DNA from: Notospermus geniculatus | Taxonomy: Eukaryota > Nemertea > Pilidiophora > Heteronemertea > Lineidae | Length of the DNA: 64,000 nucleotides | Direction of reading: 5' to 3' | Assembly: GCA_002633025.1 (NCBI GenBank) | Contig: NMRB01001339.1 | Coordinates: 93,855-157,854 of the forward strand | In this document: positions 33,836-45,086 of the stretch, in pieces | Numbering within the stretch: the first letter of the stretch is position 1 | Layout: each line of letters begins with the position of its first letter | The notes under the pieces: generated by a model | Seen by the model: the letters and a program-made list of their open reading frames with translations, nothing else | What the model was told of the DNA's origin: nothing | The model's database searches: none | Program-made: the position numbers and the translations under genes

Positions 33836-34030
33836 GAAATTCAGTGTCGCCGCCTGTTCTGAGCCGTCGCAGGGTCGACCTGACATCAACATGTTCCACT
33901 TCTGTGCCATCACGGCAGGCGTAATCCGCTCCCATTTTGACCCGACTCGAGTTGCGACTCCCTGCGAGCAGATGCCGTAGACTGGTTCCCATCTTTGCCG
34001 CTCCACTGCGCACGCTCTTTGCGCATCGTC
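33836..34030 (-). repeat. Dispersed repeat, inverted relative to 34480-34670
   Basis: The block GTGGA(G/A)CG(G/A)CAAAGA(T/C)GGGAACCAGTCTAC occurs on the minus strand here and on the plus strand near 34546. The CCGCCTGTTC, CGTCGCAGGGTCGACC part recurs at 61679-61712 in the peptide-gene intron. ORFs across it are not conserved between copies. Confidence 0.6.
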
Positions 34031-34479
34031 TGCTGCGCAGCTTTTTACGCAATGTTTGTAACTAAAATTAGATCAGGTCCACGTGTTCCTACTGTCAGTG
34101 CCATTTGACAGATCATGACTATGGGATCGCATAACTATGAGACTGAGCAGCACTCATGCATCTGTGCATAGGAGTAGGACTACTATCAGGCGATGGCCAA
34201 CACACATTCAGGGTTTTTGACAGAGGGTAAGTCCCCTCGACTTATCTAGGCCTGCCCAACTCCTAGAAAGTACCTCAGAATTGTACCTGGTGTGTGTGCA
34301 AATCAATGCAACCATGAAAATAATCGAATAACCGAAATAATCAGATGTCTTGCAAACATCCACTTCTGAGGTTTTCAAACTGCTTCGCTTTAACCAAATA
34401 GCTCACTTACATGTACCACTATCTACCACATGACGCCATCTTGGATGGAGGGTTTTTCCGAACAAATATAAGTCGTGAC

Positions 34480-34670
34480 GTCATAACACCCTGTCAAAAT
34501 GGCGGTCCGTGCCTGTCTTTGTATAGCGGAACAGGAGCGCCAGCGGGTGGAACGACAAAGACGGGAACCAGTCTACAGATGCCGCCTGTTCCACGAGTTG
34601 ACTTTTGCGCCTGATGGCGTCTGTTCCATCGTGGTGGCGCAGGTATCGTACGTGCGACCTGACATAGCAT
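34480..34670 (+). repeat. Dispersed repeat, plus-strand copy
   Basis: It shares the block above and TGCCGCCTGTTCCACGAGTT. An ATG in a good context (CAAAATGG, 34499) opens 86 codons, but no domain is visible. Confidence 0.5.
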
Positions 34671-34679
34671 ATAGCCAAG

Positions 34680-35585
34680 AATATATAAGTACCAAGAATG
34701 TACAACTCCGAATTGTGCCAAAAAATGAGTTTACTAATTTGCCTCTGGTGACCCTGTAACCGAAGGGATCTTAATTTGTGAAGGGTTATTGTGTAGAGAA
34801 GATCATTACGAACAAAATGACACCTCCCGCAGTTATATGCACTCAGAAATAACCGAGCTACAGAGCAGTTTTGAATGGACCATATTTTCGACAAATTGAT
34901 ATTGTACTTGATCTCATTGTCGGGCACTCTGACCTATACAACAAATCCATGGTTTCACCAAAATCAAAAAAAAATTGTATGCCAGTAATATGTCTGTAAC
35001 TTCACATAAGAATGTTGATGATATTCTAAATAATACAATTCAGTCAACAATCGTTAAATCTAAACATTGGTTATTTAATTAGAAGGCCTATAATTACCGT
35101 ACGCCCTCTATTATCAGAAAAAGTAACCTAATGCCCACCCTTTTGATTGATTACTAAGTTGTACATTCTTGGTACTTATATATTCTTGATATAGCCCACC
35201 CGATAAATAGATATCGCAGTCTCCAATCCATTTGGCTCAGGTAAATATGTATTTATTGATATAAAAAGAAAGAGTTTGGTAAGGAATCTATTTTTCAAAA
35301 CCCATCCTCCTTATGTAACGGAAAGAAGACATACTAAAAGCACAAAATGTAAGGACGTTCGTTCTCTGAAAATTAATGCGCTTATCGTGTCATTTGTCTT
35401 AAACTGAAAATAAAGGTTTAACACGATAAGATACGCGATCCTGTACCGGAGGGGCGTGAGAAGGGGCTAAGGACACCAATGTCACCAATGCGTAGGTGTC
35501 CCACCCACGGTTTCCTCCTTGTTAATTAGTTAGATGGAAAAATTGAGGTGCACGGATTGATTCTTCACCGACATTAAAACCTCAC
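34680..35585. other. No recognisable feature
   Basis: The sequence is AT-rich. ATTCTTGGTACTTATATATTC (35164-35190) is the inverse of sequence near 34678-34700. Confidence 0.4.
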
Positions 35586-35587
35586 TA

Positions 35588-35736
35588 GTGACGTTTAGAA
35601 ATAAAACGATAAACGTAAACGTTAACGACAACGTTATTTTTATACGGAAAATGCAATATAAAATCTGGTTAATGTGCAGTATGAAAAATAACGTTGTCGT
35701 TAAGTTTATGTTCGTCGTTTGATTTCCAAGCCTCCC
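35588..35736. mobile_element. Family M2, copy 3
   Basis: It runs from GTGACGTTTAGAAATAAAAC to GATTTCCAAGCCTCCC, with the family arms GATAAACGTAAACGTTAACG. It is flanked by TA. Confidence 0.85.
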
Positions 35737-35741
35737 TAATT

Positions 35742-35878
35742 TATTGAATTTTACGATATTTTCAAAGTGTAAGGAGAGTGCAGATAGAGGTCTCATAGCC
35801 TCCTGAAGGTCCCCAAAATGCTTGCCTTATACGTACATGTACTTCAAAGAATCAAGCCGTAGTTTTCAGCACACATTG
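35742..35878 (+). repeat. Dispersed repeat shared with 6779-6907
   Basis: Same words as 6779-6907 (GAAGGTCCCCAAAATGCTTG). It lies directly after an M2 copy. Confidence 0.7.
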
Positions 35879-36430
35879 TTACGCCTGTAACATGAGGCGC
35901 ACACTACAAAGTTTCGGGACACCCTGTATTATCGCCAACTCTTACATTAATTTGATAACACACACGGCTATATAACTGTGATATATAACTTCGATGTTTT
36001 TTCTTTGGGGCTCAAGTCACCTTCGTTGTGAGACAATAATTTGATAATGAAATAACAGAAAGAGCGTTCTCAAAGTGATTTATTATGTTTTGCAGCGCGC
36101 CCTCAAACTAACTGAAATTTAATTTTATTTCTTAATCACTCAGTGTGTGAAGTCAGAAGACATCTCACATGGTGGCCTCCAAACAAAGGCAGTGATATTT
36201 AATTTGAGTAAACTCGAGTAGTTTGCTAATTAATAATTTTGATGGTTTGTTTCTAAGGGATAAATTTTTTTGCCGGCGCGACTGTTCAAAGAAAAATAAC
36301 TTAGTGCATCTAGTCACAGTTGAGGCGCCCCGGTCTTTCGTTTTTCCTTAAAATCTTATGAATTGAACTGAATCAGGTATTTCATTTCGGAATGATTGAT
36401 CTTTCGGCTTTAGTTGGAGCATCGGTGGTG

Positions 36431-37051
36431 TACCGTGGTTACACTACATAAAGTGGTGACACCTATGAATTGCCGGGCTTCAAGAAACCCGCGTCTGAAA
36501 AACACAGGTTTTTGAAACACGGCAACCTCGCCGTGCTTTTCGAAATCCCCGTGTTTTAGTTAGTTCTTGTTCGCACGGCTACAGATGGCGCAGCCATTAA
36601 GTGACGTCGTTTTCGTGCCTTCAATACAGAAATAACCGAAGAGTCCGTGCATGCAGCGCACCTGTCGCCGGGCTACTTAACTACATGTACAATGTATTAG
36701 TGTGACTTCTCGTTGGGCTTTTCGTACACGGGTTTGACACACTGAAAAAAAAATCTTAATCATGTTGAGTACCTTCGGGGTACTCGTTTTGTCCGTGAGA
36801 TGAGTAGAAAAGTACTCATATTGAGTAGAAAGATACTCATAGCTAGTAGAAAGATACTCATAGCGAGTAGTAAGGAACTCCAAATGCAGCTCCTTGGCCC
36901 GATGAGTACCCAATTAGTACCCAATTAGTACCTTTCTACTCATCTCACGGACAAAATGACTGATGAGTAGTCCAAAGTACTCAACACGAGCCGGAATTTT
37001 TTTTCAGTGCCGGTCTGGAAAAAACACGGGTATTTTCAACAGGTGTAACCG
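36431..37051. mobile_element. Element A, copy 3 (inverted), with nested insertion
   Basis: It reads CCGTGGTTACACTACATAAA to TATTTTCAACAGGTGTAACC. It is interrupted at 36740-37019 by a different element. Confidence 0.85.
36740..37019. mobile_element. CACTGAAAAA element built of GAGTA/TACTC words
   Basis: The ends CACTGAAAAAAAAATC and the inverted TTTTTTTTCAGTG are hAT-like in look. Inner arms are GTTGAGTACC and GTTTTGTCCGTGAGATGAGT with complements. The centre has about three 21-bp units of the type ACTCATA(N)(N)GAGTAGAAAGAT. Confidence 0.85.
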
Positions 37052-37084
37052 TTTTTGACCAGCGGTCAGAGGGTCCAGATGTGA

Positions 37085-37250
37085 CAGGGATCAAAGTCTC
37101 CCTGGAATCAAAGTCCGGTCTTATTGTTCAGTGAGGGATTAGAATATATGGCTATAGAGACCATGACCATTCGAATATAACCTTAAAATAGCGGGCTATT
37201 GTTTGGCGGACTTGCATTCGTAGGACGTTGATTCCTGTCACACCTGTCTT
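37085..37250 (+). repeat. 5' part of SINE type 1 unit
   Basis: It matches 12415-12590 (CTCCCTGGAATCAAAGTCCG, GGCTATTGTTTGGCGGA, GTTGATTCCTGTCACACCTG) and stops exactly where the B-box begins there. Confidence 0.75.
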
Positions 37251-37254
37251 GATA

Positions 37255-38160
37255 AATTTCCTACACAAAAAGGCGTCCATTGTGTGGGATTTGGTTCGGT
37301 TTGCTGCCCTCTGTCTTAGCTATACCATACACCATTACACCATAAACTTCGTCTTTAATTTTCATTCTACAATGTAGAAGGTTGAATTAAAATGTTGAAT
37401 GACGATTGAGTATTAAGTTGGAAATATTCGCCCCAAATCACTGACGATTCGATTGGATATTTTAGCTACTGCATCTCAGAACATTTTTATCAATTGTGTA
37501 ATTCAGGAACAAATTGCTTTTTCGAAGAGAACACCTACATGTAAGCGGCTTTGACAGCTCTTTCTTTTGAATAAAAATCATCACAAGTGCCACAGGCTGA
37601 CCATATTGATCCTCCGACGTGCACCGCCGGAAAAACCCGAAAACCCCCGAAGCACCGATCCTAAGTGCCCCGTTTTATTTGATAATAGAAATGAGGTATT
37701 TCCGAGTCGACCATTAAGCCATTTAGTATTATTGATTCACGATGTTTTACCAGGGAAAACGACGTTTATTTGATGACGGGTGTTGATATAATCAATCTAA
37801 TAAAACCGAGTCCGACTACCGTCTAAATCACCTTTTTTATACACAGATGGAAATGTCTTTTTAAACGCCTTGATTTCGATTGGATGGCCTTTTACTCGTG
37901 ATTCAATTTGTTCGCCGGTTTATTAGTTTTGCATACGAGTTTACTGTTTATATCTTTTGTCTCCAAGGCTCATTTCGGTAAACATTAGGTTATTGTGGGC
38001 GAGGTTCTATTAGAAACAGTCACAGATAAAAACAGCCAATATCGATTTTCTGGGTCTGGCGAAAACCCTCAAAAAGTCCATTGGTTGCTTTTGCTGAAAA
38101 CGTTAATAGTGAGCGGAAATTCGTGAAATTAAACTATTTTTGGTGAACGTCGATTCGTGA
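37255..38160. other. No recognisable feature
   Basis: The ORF at 37567-37773 (+) has no recognised domain. Confidence 0.4.
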
Positions 38161-38168
38161 AATTGTGG

Positions 38169-38451
38169 TACACTGTTAGAAATTATTGTAATAATTTTAC
38201 AAAAATTGCCTACAGCAGAGTCGCCAGAACTTTCTGTAAATTTACATATGGTATGATTTATGTTTTCCTGTAGTGGTTGGATTCAATTGGACTTTCCATA
38301 GTGATGCTTTCTGAGAACGTATGAAAATATAATTTGGTCAGCCTCCAGTCAAGTCTCTGTTGACATTTCTTTAAGTCTGTAATTTTACAGATCCAGTCCC
38401 TGAGACTGCTGCAGGAATTTTCTGTAAAATCCTGTTGTTTCTACCAGTGCA
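38169..38451. mobile_element. Family H element, copy 1 (TACACTGTTAGAAAT)
   Basis: The left end TACACTGTTAGAAATTATTG is answered by TTGTTTCTACCAGTG. The body has GCAGAGTC(G/C)CCAGAACTTT, TCTGTAAATTTACATATGG and AATTTGGTCAGCCTCCAGTC. Copies are at 44194-44469 and 45087-45423 (interior inverted). Confidence 0.85.
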
Positions 38452-38459
38452 GGCCTAGC

Positions 38460-40185
38460 GGCGGCCCGCGTTCTTGCTCATCTCGGACGCGCAGGACTTC
38501 TTTGTACTTAATATTTCAATCTGCGGACTGACCAACCTCAACGGATGTCGTTCATATGTCGGACTAACAGCCGAGATTGTGATGAGCACGACCGGAAATA
38601 ATGTGTAGACCGGAAATGACACACCGGAAGGAAACTAATGTAAATCTATAGGCATGCTGGGTAATGGTCTTGTAGTAATGAGGTAGATTATTAATAGTCA
38701 TATTAATTTTGAGACTTGAATATGTGATTTCTAGACAGAAGATGATTCGGTTGTATGCTTGCCCCATCATTAATTTGATATAGGAGTTAACTATTGGCCA
38801 ATTGAAGATGAATGACATTTTTGCGACGCTTTGTGTCACCGCCATGAGTTGGGTATAATATTAGAACGGTGTAATATATCTAATGCCCTCGATGTTCCCC
38901 AATAATGCATTTACGGATTAAGGGCGAGCCAACATTGTGAATTTTTGGAGCATTGGAAATAAAACATGTCAAAATACCATAAAAGTACAAGTTGTATGAC
39001 GAAAACGAAGGCACCTGCGGGGTCTATCAGTCGAAAGGAATTGAATGAGATACATCTTAGAATGCACTAATTAGCTACTAAGCTGAAACAAAAGACTAGT
39101 TGTCGGAACACTTTCCCAAGAAATGGCACACTTTGAAGATCAAACAACATGCGTATCGTAAAGTTCGTCGTTTTTTCTACCCAGTCCACCCCTTTCGGTA
39201 GCATTATTTTCAACAGACATAGAATACTCCACAAGTGAACTGCATGAATGCTGCCAATTTTCCAAAAACAGGGCGGCCATATTGGATCTGGATTTTACTT
39301 CCCGGTTCTCTTCTAATGTACTGAGCGTGTATGCTGTCTATGAAATGTTGGTCAAGACATCCTTGCCACCCCAGGTTCTATGGGTTTGTGACATTGTTGC
39401 CACTCCCTGAATGTGTCATACATGCTTCTTCTCTGAGAAAATTGTACCTGTTTTTCATGTTCGGCGAATTTCTTTGTTTTGGATTACATTATATAATTAC
39501 ATGTAACTTGTAATTCTTGGGATTTTGCTCATTTCCTGTGTCTATAAAACACAGTGATCACATTGGACCCAAACAACAGTCAAGTGGGGGTGTCTTTGCT
39601 GCTTTTCTCAGAGGGGCCTGGATTGAAGCACTATGAAAATTCACAATGTCAGCTCGCCCTCAAGCGGCACAACTGGACTCTAGAGAGACCAAGACCCTTA
39701 TAGTCCTTGATCACGGCGGAAATTAGCCTCTTTACTGATTATACGATTCCATTACACCTTGAAATAGCTTCATTTTGTTGTTTGTTTCATGAAATTTGGT
39801 TCAGTAATAGTGGAGACATTGACGATTTTCCAAGCCAAAAATGGGTTTAAACGCAGGGCAGTTGGGGTATTCCAGGCATGTTTCGATGTGCAATATGCAA
39901 ATTTATTCGTGATGTCATTACAGGAGAGCTTTCCGATCAAATTATGGCAATCAAAGTGATACATGCCTAGTTTTTCTTTGATATTTCCAAAAACATGTAG
40001 TTGAATGTTTGACCTCCGACTTCAATCCTGTGAGAAACAATGCAAGGGGACTCCAGGAAGACGGAGGCATTACATTCTTTCATACCCCGTGTTACTTCTA
40101 AAACGTTTGTTAGTGTTTGTGATCCCAAGTTTGGTTCTGGCCTACTCCAAGAATCTTACATAACCAATTAGTGCCTGTAACGATA
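38460..40185. other. No recognisable feature
   Basis: No supported exon was found. This is one of the least repetitive stretches of the window. Confidence 0.4.
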
Positions 40186-40188
40186 TGC

Positions 40189-40341
40189 ATGGGCCGTATG
40201 CACCAAGCGAAGATTATCTTGAACTCAGGTTGAGCCATAACTTTTTCATTGTCACATCATGTCCTGGCAAACCTGAACAATAGAAAAGTTGTGGCTCAAC
40301 CTGAGTTCAAGATAATCTTCGTTTGGTGCATACGGCCCATG
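40189..40341. repeat. 57-bp inverted duplication
   Basis: Arms at 40189-40245 and 40285-40341 are reverse complements with about two differences (CCAAGCG against CCAAACG, GCCATAAC against GCCACAAC), separated by 39 bp. The right arm overlaps the coding-like block described next. Confidence 0.93.
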
Positions 40342-40435
40342 GAGCGGACCTCCATGCACGTAGGTAATTTCACCTTCATTGTCCCCATTGTCCCACTGGT
40401 CATACAACCAGAGCGTTGTCTTTTTGCTGGTCATC
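40273..40435 (-). CDS. Coding-like block, candidate internal exon
   Basis: On the minus strand a frame open from 40452 to 40252 has protein-like composition: WLYDQWDNGDNEGE, then ITYVHGGPLHGPYAP, then DYLELRLSHNFS, which includes a potential N-glycosylation site. It is bounded by a possible acceptor (CACTTGTATAG, AG at 40436-40437) and a donor CAG|GTTTGC at 40271-40273. A neighbouring minus-strand frame (40468-40698) also looks protein-like and ends near a GTATGT donor. I do not recognise the domain; an extracellular protein is a guess from the glycosylation site. Part of it has been duplicated in inverted orientation. Confidence 0.3.
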
Positions 40436-41020
40436 CTATACAAGTGGGGCATTATACATGCATTCTATTACACCGATCTACACAGCATTTCGTGGATATA
40501 GCGTGCGTGGTTTATTGGTGCACGTGTTGGACATACAATCACTGTGGAGTGCAATTCACGTTCAGCTTTTCCATTCTCGTTTTCTTCACAAACACACACT
40601 TGGGACTCCCACCGAACGACGTCACCGCTGTAACACAAACCATATAAAAGCACTTTTATCGTAACGAAAACACAATTAACGAAAACATGCCGACACATTG
40701 TTTAGGACGACTTTATTATCACCTTAGGAAACCCAAAGCAGTAGCACTCAACTAAACCATCTTATTTCCTTTTTCTTTTTAAGAAAACAATGTTCTGGGA
40801 AGTTGAATCATCTTTGTTGATTTCCCAGGATAGCAGTTATGAGTTTGTTAATGATATCTTCTTATGGTCACGGTAATTGGGGAAGGAACACAAAGCTATA
40901 ATATCTTTATGCAGAATTCTGTGCTTCAGTTATTAGTTCCATCATTCGGCAATGGAAACATAAGGAATGTGTATAAAAATATTCCCTCTTCGTCTTTTTT
41001 TGTCCATTGTTGTTCTACAG

Positions 41021-41181
41021 TGTATGAAAAAAGGAACAGAGCAAATGATTTTGTATCTGATCTTGGCTTTCGTTTCTTTCGCGGGGCTTTCATGTAGCGA
41101 AGCAGTGACGTCAGAATCCAGCCAGGGAATATACGTGAAAAGAGACAAAGCAAGGCACCCTCGTCTTCTTGGACGTTTTAC
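41021..41181 (+). CDS. Candidate signal-peptide exon of a secreted peptide precursor
   Basis: A long pyrimidine tract (40990-41018) ends in CTACAG at 41020, an excellent 3' splice site. Three bases later an ATG (41024) opens a frame with a hydrophobic core (MILYLILAFVSFAGLSCS), a small-residue cleavage region, a short Ser/Glu-rich stretch, a Lys-Arg dibasic site and a basic tail. A GTATAC donor at 41182 would end the exon in phase 2, the same phase as the first exon of the gene at 61332. No matching second exon was found downstream, and an M1 element begins at 41208. It may be a broken copy or an exon with a distant partner. Confidence 0.35.
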
Positions 41182-41207
41182 GTATACGCGCATCATTTTG
41201 CATCAGC

Positions 41208-41600
41208 GAGGTTTCGCAAATCTGACGAAACACGAAGTACGAAATACGAAATTGGACTTCACTTCCATGACGTAGGCCTAATGTATTTCAGGAGGTATTT
41301 GGTACCATAAATATCGCCTGCTGCTAGAGCGTCTTTTAGCGTATATGACGTTAGACCGATAGAGTTACAGTGTATATTAAACTTTGAAATTTATCTTTCG
41401 CATTCGTAGGTACGAAGTGGAAATTTAAAAAATTCAAGATGCACCAAAACTCTCTTGGTCTTACATGATATCCTAAAAGACGCTCTGGCAGCAGGGACAT
41501 TTTATGGTACCAACCATCTCTGAAATACATTAGATCATGGAAATGAAGTAGAATTTCGTATTTCGTACTTCGTATTTCGTCAGGTTTGCGAAAACTCACT
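41208..41600. mobile_element. Family M1, full copy
   Basis: It starts GAGGTTTCGCAAATCTGACG and ends CAGGTTTGCGAAAACTCACT. It has a 6-base insertion (GCCTAA) inside the GACGTAATG box. Confidence 0.88.
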
Positions 41601-41695
41601 GTTTTGCATATCATATTGAATCGAATGCCGAACGACAATACTATTATACTTATTTGAGAGCTCCTCTCTGGCAACACTGATCATCTATCAGTGAT

Positions 41696-42070
41696 GCTGA
41701 AAGGGTAAATGTCGTCCTGGGTATATACAAAGATTACCCAGGATCTCAATCTTCACTAAAACAATACCCTGGGTGTAGTCCCCGTAGCTGAACATCACCC
41801 AGCATCCGCAATCGGTGCTTTGGGACGAATCCTATTTAGAAATCCCGTGGAATCTCGCGGTCTCGCGCCGCTGTACTTGTGAGTGTAGCTGTTCTTGTCA
41901 TTCTTCAGGCTGTCACGTGACTACGGGCGAGACAACCTCGAATCCAGGTGTCATACCTCGATGCTGGGTGATGTTTGGCTACCGAAACTACACCCAGGGT
42001 ATTGTTTTAGTGAAGATTGAGATCCTGGGTAATCTTTGTATATTCTGAGGACGACATTTACCCTTTCAGC
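41696..42070. mobile_element. Element G1, ATGTCGTCC arms, 9-bp duplication
   Basis: GCTGAAAGGGTAAATGTCGT is inverted at the right end (ACGACATTTACCCTTTCAGC). The flanks are identical ATCAGTGAT 9-mers (41687-41695 and 42071-42079). Inner arms GGATCTCAATCTTCACTAAA and ACAATACCCTGGGTGTAG extend the fold. The central ORF is cysteine-rich but lies within the fold. Confidence 0.92.
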
Positions 42071-42243
42071 ATCAGTGATGATATATACTAAAAGTTCCCG
42101 CATGTGTAGAACATAATTTGTGATATGGGTTCTTGCCTTCGCTGACAGGAGTTGATCATGATCAGGACCTCCTCCTGTGGTTTTTACTCCAGCTGGCATG
42201 GTTTTTTTGCAATGAGTGCCAACCTCATTTTTTCGAATGTAAC

Positions 42244-42496
42244 ATTAGGGCCGTTTAGACGACAAGCCAAAACACCACATTCAGATTCGATCCGATTGGA
42301 TCCGATCGACCCGTATCGGGTCTCATTTGCGTTTAGACGAGATTTGAATGCGGTCGTATGTGGTCCAATGTGGATTCGGGACCATTTTAAATCCACATTG
42401 GACCGCATTGGGTAGCGTTTACACGCAAGTTTTGAATCACAATCGGATTCGATCGGATCGCATGTAGATTTTTGCCTGTTGTCTAAACGGCGCTAT
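42244..42496. mobile_element. Foldback with GGCCGTTTAGACGACA arms
   Basis: TAGGGCCGTTTAGACGACA is answered by TTGTCTAAACGGCGCTA. Inside, GATTCGATCCGATTGGATCC and CCAATGTGGATT/AATCCACATTGG form further dyads. Confidence 0.85.
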
Positions 42497-42499
42497 TGA

Positions 42500-43070
42500 C
42501 ATTTCTTCTCGGGTCAATGCTGCGGATAACTGTTCTATAACTTCATATAATCCTGTCTCTGCACTTACATGTACCTTTATTGTTTTATGAACTGCAGAAC
42601 GCAGCCTGAAAAAATCACAGCCTATGCGATACGAATGAAAACATTTGCCATCCTTAATTAATAGATTCTTTGTTACAATACTCCGATACGTGGCTCTAAT
42701 TACTCAATCCCTAAATCACGAAATATCGTACTCAGGTTGAAAGACTTCAGGTCATGTTTACCAATCATTGTCGTGGAAAACCTCTCTTGTCAAATGAGTG
42801 ATCTATGAATCAGTTTGCTCGACTCAAATACACAATCGTTTTGTTTAATTTCGTGAGGAAACAGGAGCTGGTATTATCATGCTCTCAATGTTGGAATTTG
42901 TCTATGTTTTTGTGGGTCTAAACAAACCAGGATAATGGGATCGTTTACTCTAACCTTTAAGAGGGCCAGGACTGGCAGGGCTGGCAGGGCCGTAGCTTGT
43001 TGGGTATCCATATTTGCATACATGTACCTAAAATATCAAGAGCCCAGTTTGCATTGTGTGGAATTTATTT
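42500..43070. other. No gene; one short duplicated block
   Basis: Bases 42499-42557 (TTGACATTTCTTCTCGGGTC) recur at 50519-50578, each time next to a foldback. Nothing else was recognised. Confidence 0.5.
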
Positions 43071-43078
43071 AAAATTCC

Positions 43079-43300
43079 TTAAAGGGCCTCTAGAGGCAGT
43101 TTGCTATTAGGCTACTATCAGTACTGCAACTATACAACAGGTGGCGCTAGTAACCATGAACTCATGAATTGTGGATCAAATGTTGACATTGATGAAATTT
43201 TACTTCAAAAATGATGCCCAAGTTGGATCCTCATGCCACCAATTCTGTGTTAGTAATCATATCAATATGCACTAAAAAGCTACCTCTAGAGGCCCTTTAA
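43079..43300. mobile_element. 222-bp TTAA foldback, GGGCCTCTAGAGG ends
   Basis: TTAA at 43079 and 43297 bounds AAGGGCCTCTAGAGGCA and the inverted TACCTCTAGAGGCCCTT. The termini are themselves palindromic (CCTCTAGAGG). The interior is unique and AT-rich. Confidence 0.88.
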
Positions 43301-43331
43301 GGTTTTGGGGGCCGTCACCCGAAGTATCTAT

Positions 43332-43579
43332 TCAGAAGGGAGTACATGTAAGAAATAAAATTGGGAAATTTTGGAATTTTGCGCGAATTTTTCAGTTTCT
43401 CAAATTGGGAGAATTTTTTCCCATTTTGAGAAATTTTCTTAAAATGACACGACATTTTGTCTGATTTTTCGAGCGATATTTCTCAAAATGGGAAAAAAAT
43501 TCTCCTAACTTAAGAAATTGAAAAATTCGCGCAAAATTCCAAAATTTCCCACTTCTTATTTACTTCTTACTCCCTTTCA
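43332..43579. mobile_element. Foldback with GGGAAATTTTGGAATTTTGC arms
   Basis: AAGGGAGTACATGTAAGAAA, then GGGAAATTTTGGAATTTTGC, is inverted in the right half (GCAAAATTCCAAAATTTCCC, then TTACTTCTTACTCCCTTT). Arms are about 100 bp. Confidence 0.85.
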
Positions 43580-44193
43580 GCTCCCTTTATGCTCTTATTG
43601 TAAATTATAAGCCTACTTTTGAATGTGGGCTAATAATGCATACGCTTCAGCCCTGGTGCAATTACATGTAATTGTTATAAGTTTCTTTTGTTAAATACTC
43701 TCCATGAAGTTCGTAAAAAGACTGTAAAAAAGTTGCCACTACGTCCACTCCGTTCGTACACAGTTTGAGCCCGTTTGGCAACATTTTCAAGAACGTACTG
43801 AGAACTAGCTCAGTGTGATGGGGCATTACCTACATACCGACAGATCCCATTTTACGATCGAGGGCATCATTTTTTTCTAATCGCCATTTTTTGTACTTGC
43901 ACGTCATTTCCAGATCTTGACATGATTTCTGACAATGTGACCAGTCAGTATTGGCCATTTCGTTTAAAGATACACCGATAACAAACAGTTACCCTACTCA
44001 TATATGGACCAAGTGTCTTCATCTTCCCATGATGAGCCAAGTTCTTTGCAATCGAGAGTGTCAAACAAGCCACTATGTCGCTTTTAATGGTCATCGTTAT
44101 GGACAAGAAAGAATGTACCAGTTCTTGTTGTGTGCGCACATAAAAAGATATTGCAATAGTTTCTCCTCAACGTCAGCGGACTCCAAATATCGT

Positions 44194-44469
44194 ACACTGT
44201 TAGAAATTATTGTAATAACTGTACAGAAACTGCCTGCAGCAGAGTCCCCAGAACTTTCTGTAAATTTACATATGGCGTGATTTATGTTTTCCGGTATTTG
44301 GTTGGACTCAATTGGACTTTCCATAATGATGCTTTCTGAGAGCAGTATGAAAATATAATTTGGTCAGCCTCCAGTCAAGTCTCTGTTAACATTTATTTAA
44401 GTCTGTAATTTTACAGATCCGGTCCTGGAGGAATTTTCTGTAAAATCCTCTGTTATTTCTAACAGTGTA
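44194..44469. mobile_element. Family H element, copy 2
   Basis: It runs from TACACTGTTAGAAATTATTG to TTATTTCTAACAGTGTA. It is collinear with copy 1. Confidence 0.9.
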
Positions 44470-44721
44470 GGTTTACGTTATGGCTCTTTTGTCGTATAAA
44501 AAATATGGGAGCTCTATTTTGGACGAAGGGAAGTGTGCAGGTTTTTGTTGCCGAGTGTTTGGTTTATACTACATGAACTATAGCTGTACTTCCACCTATC
44601 CCAACCCATCAAAACAAACCCCAGGTTTCTTTCGCGTACGCCTATTTTTGCCGTGTCTAATAGACCCGTGGTTGAAAACACCGTGTTCATTAGACCCGCC
44701 GAGCTCACCAGGTTTAATTCG

Positions 44722-44940
44722 AGGAGCCTGATGGCCTAGTGGTTATCACGTCCGCTTAACAAGCGGCATGTCCCGGGTTCAAATCCAGCCCGGGCCATAT
44801 GGGATTCATTCCCGGCTCTTCACGTCCGTCGCATGGGACAGTAAGCCGTGGTGCCTTGTCTTTGAAAGGCCCCGGCAAGTAAAAGACCCCATCCAAGTGA
44901 GGAACATGAGTAGCTTGAGATGGCCTCCTCCGTTGCTAAC
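44722..44940 (+). mobile_element. tRNA-Val-like SINE, type 1
   Basis: The head has an A-box TGGCCTAGTGG (44732), an anticodon stem-loop reading AAC (CCGC, TTAACAA, GCGG) and a B-box GGTTCAAATCC (44775). The T-stem is not canonical (CCCGGG pairs across an 11-base loop), and a 150-bp unrelated body follows, so it is a SINE, not a tRNA gene. It shares the body with 12415 and 24960. Confidence 0.88.
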
Positions 44941-45086
44941 AAAGTTTCTCACCTCGTGTTTGAACAAGAACACGAATCGACGTCTCCTGAAGGTATGATC
45001 TACTGAAGGTATACCTGAAGGTATGACTTGCAGCCAGAAAATCACCAAGATTTAGGCAACATTCGGGATGGAATCGGGTCCAGGCC

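Noticed and set aside
34499-34759. 86-codon ORF with a good start context
   Set aside because: The underlying DNA is a dispersed repeat found on the other strand at 33836-34030, and the frame is not kept there.
41815-42048. Cysteine-rich ORF as a second exon for the 41-kb signal-peptide exon
   Set aside because: It lies entirely within the G1 inverted-repeat element, has no acceptor in the right phase, and its cysteines derive from TGT/TGC runs.
44722-44795. tRNA-Val(AAC) gene
   Set aside because: The A and B boxes and anticodon loop are good, but the T-stem is not canonical and a shared SINE body follows.
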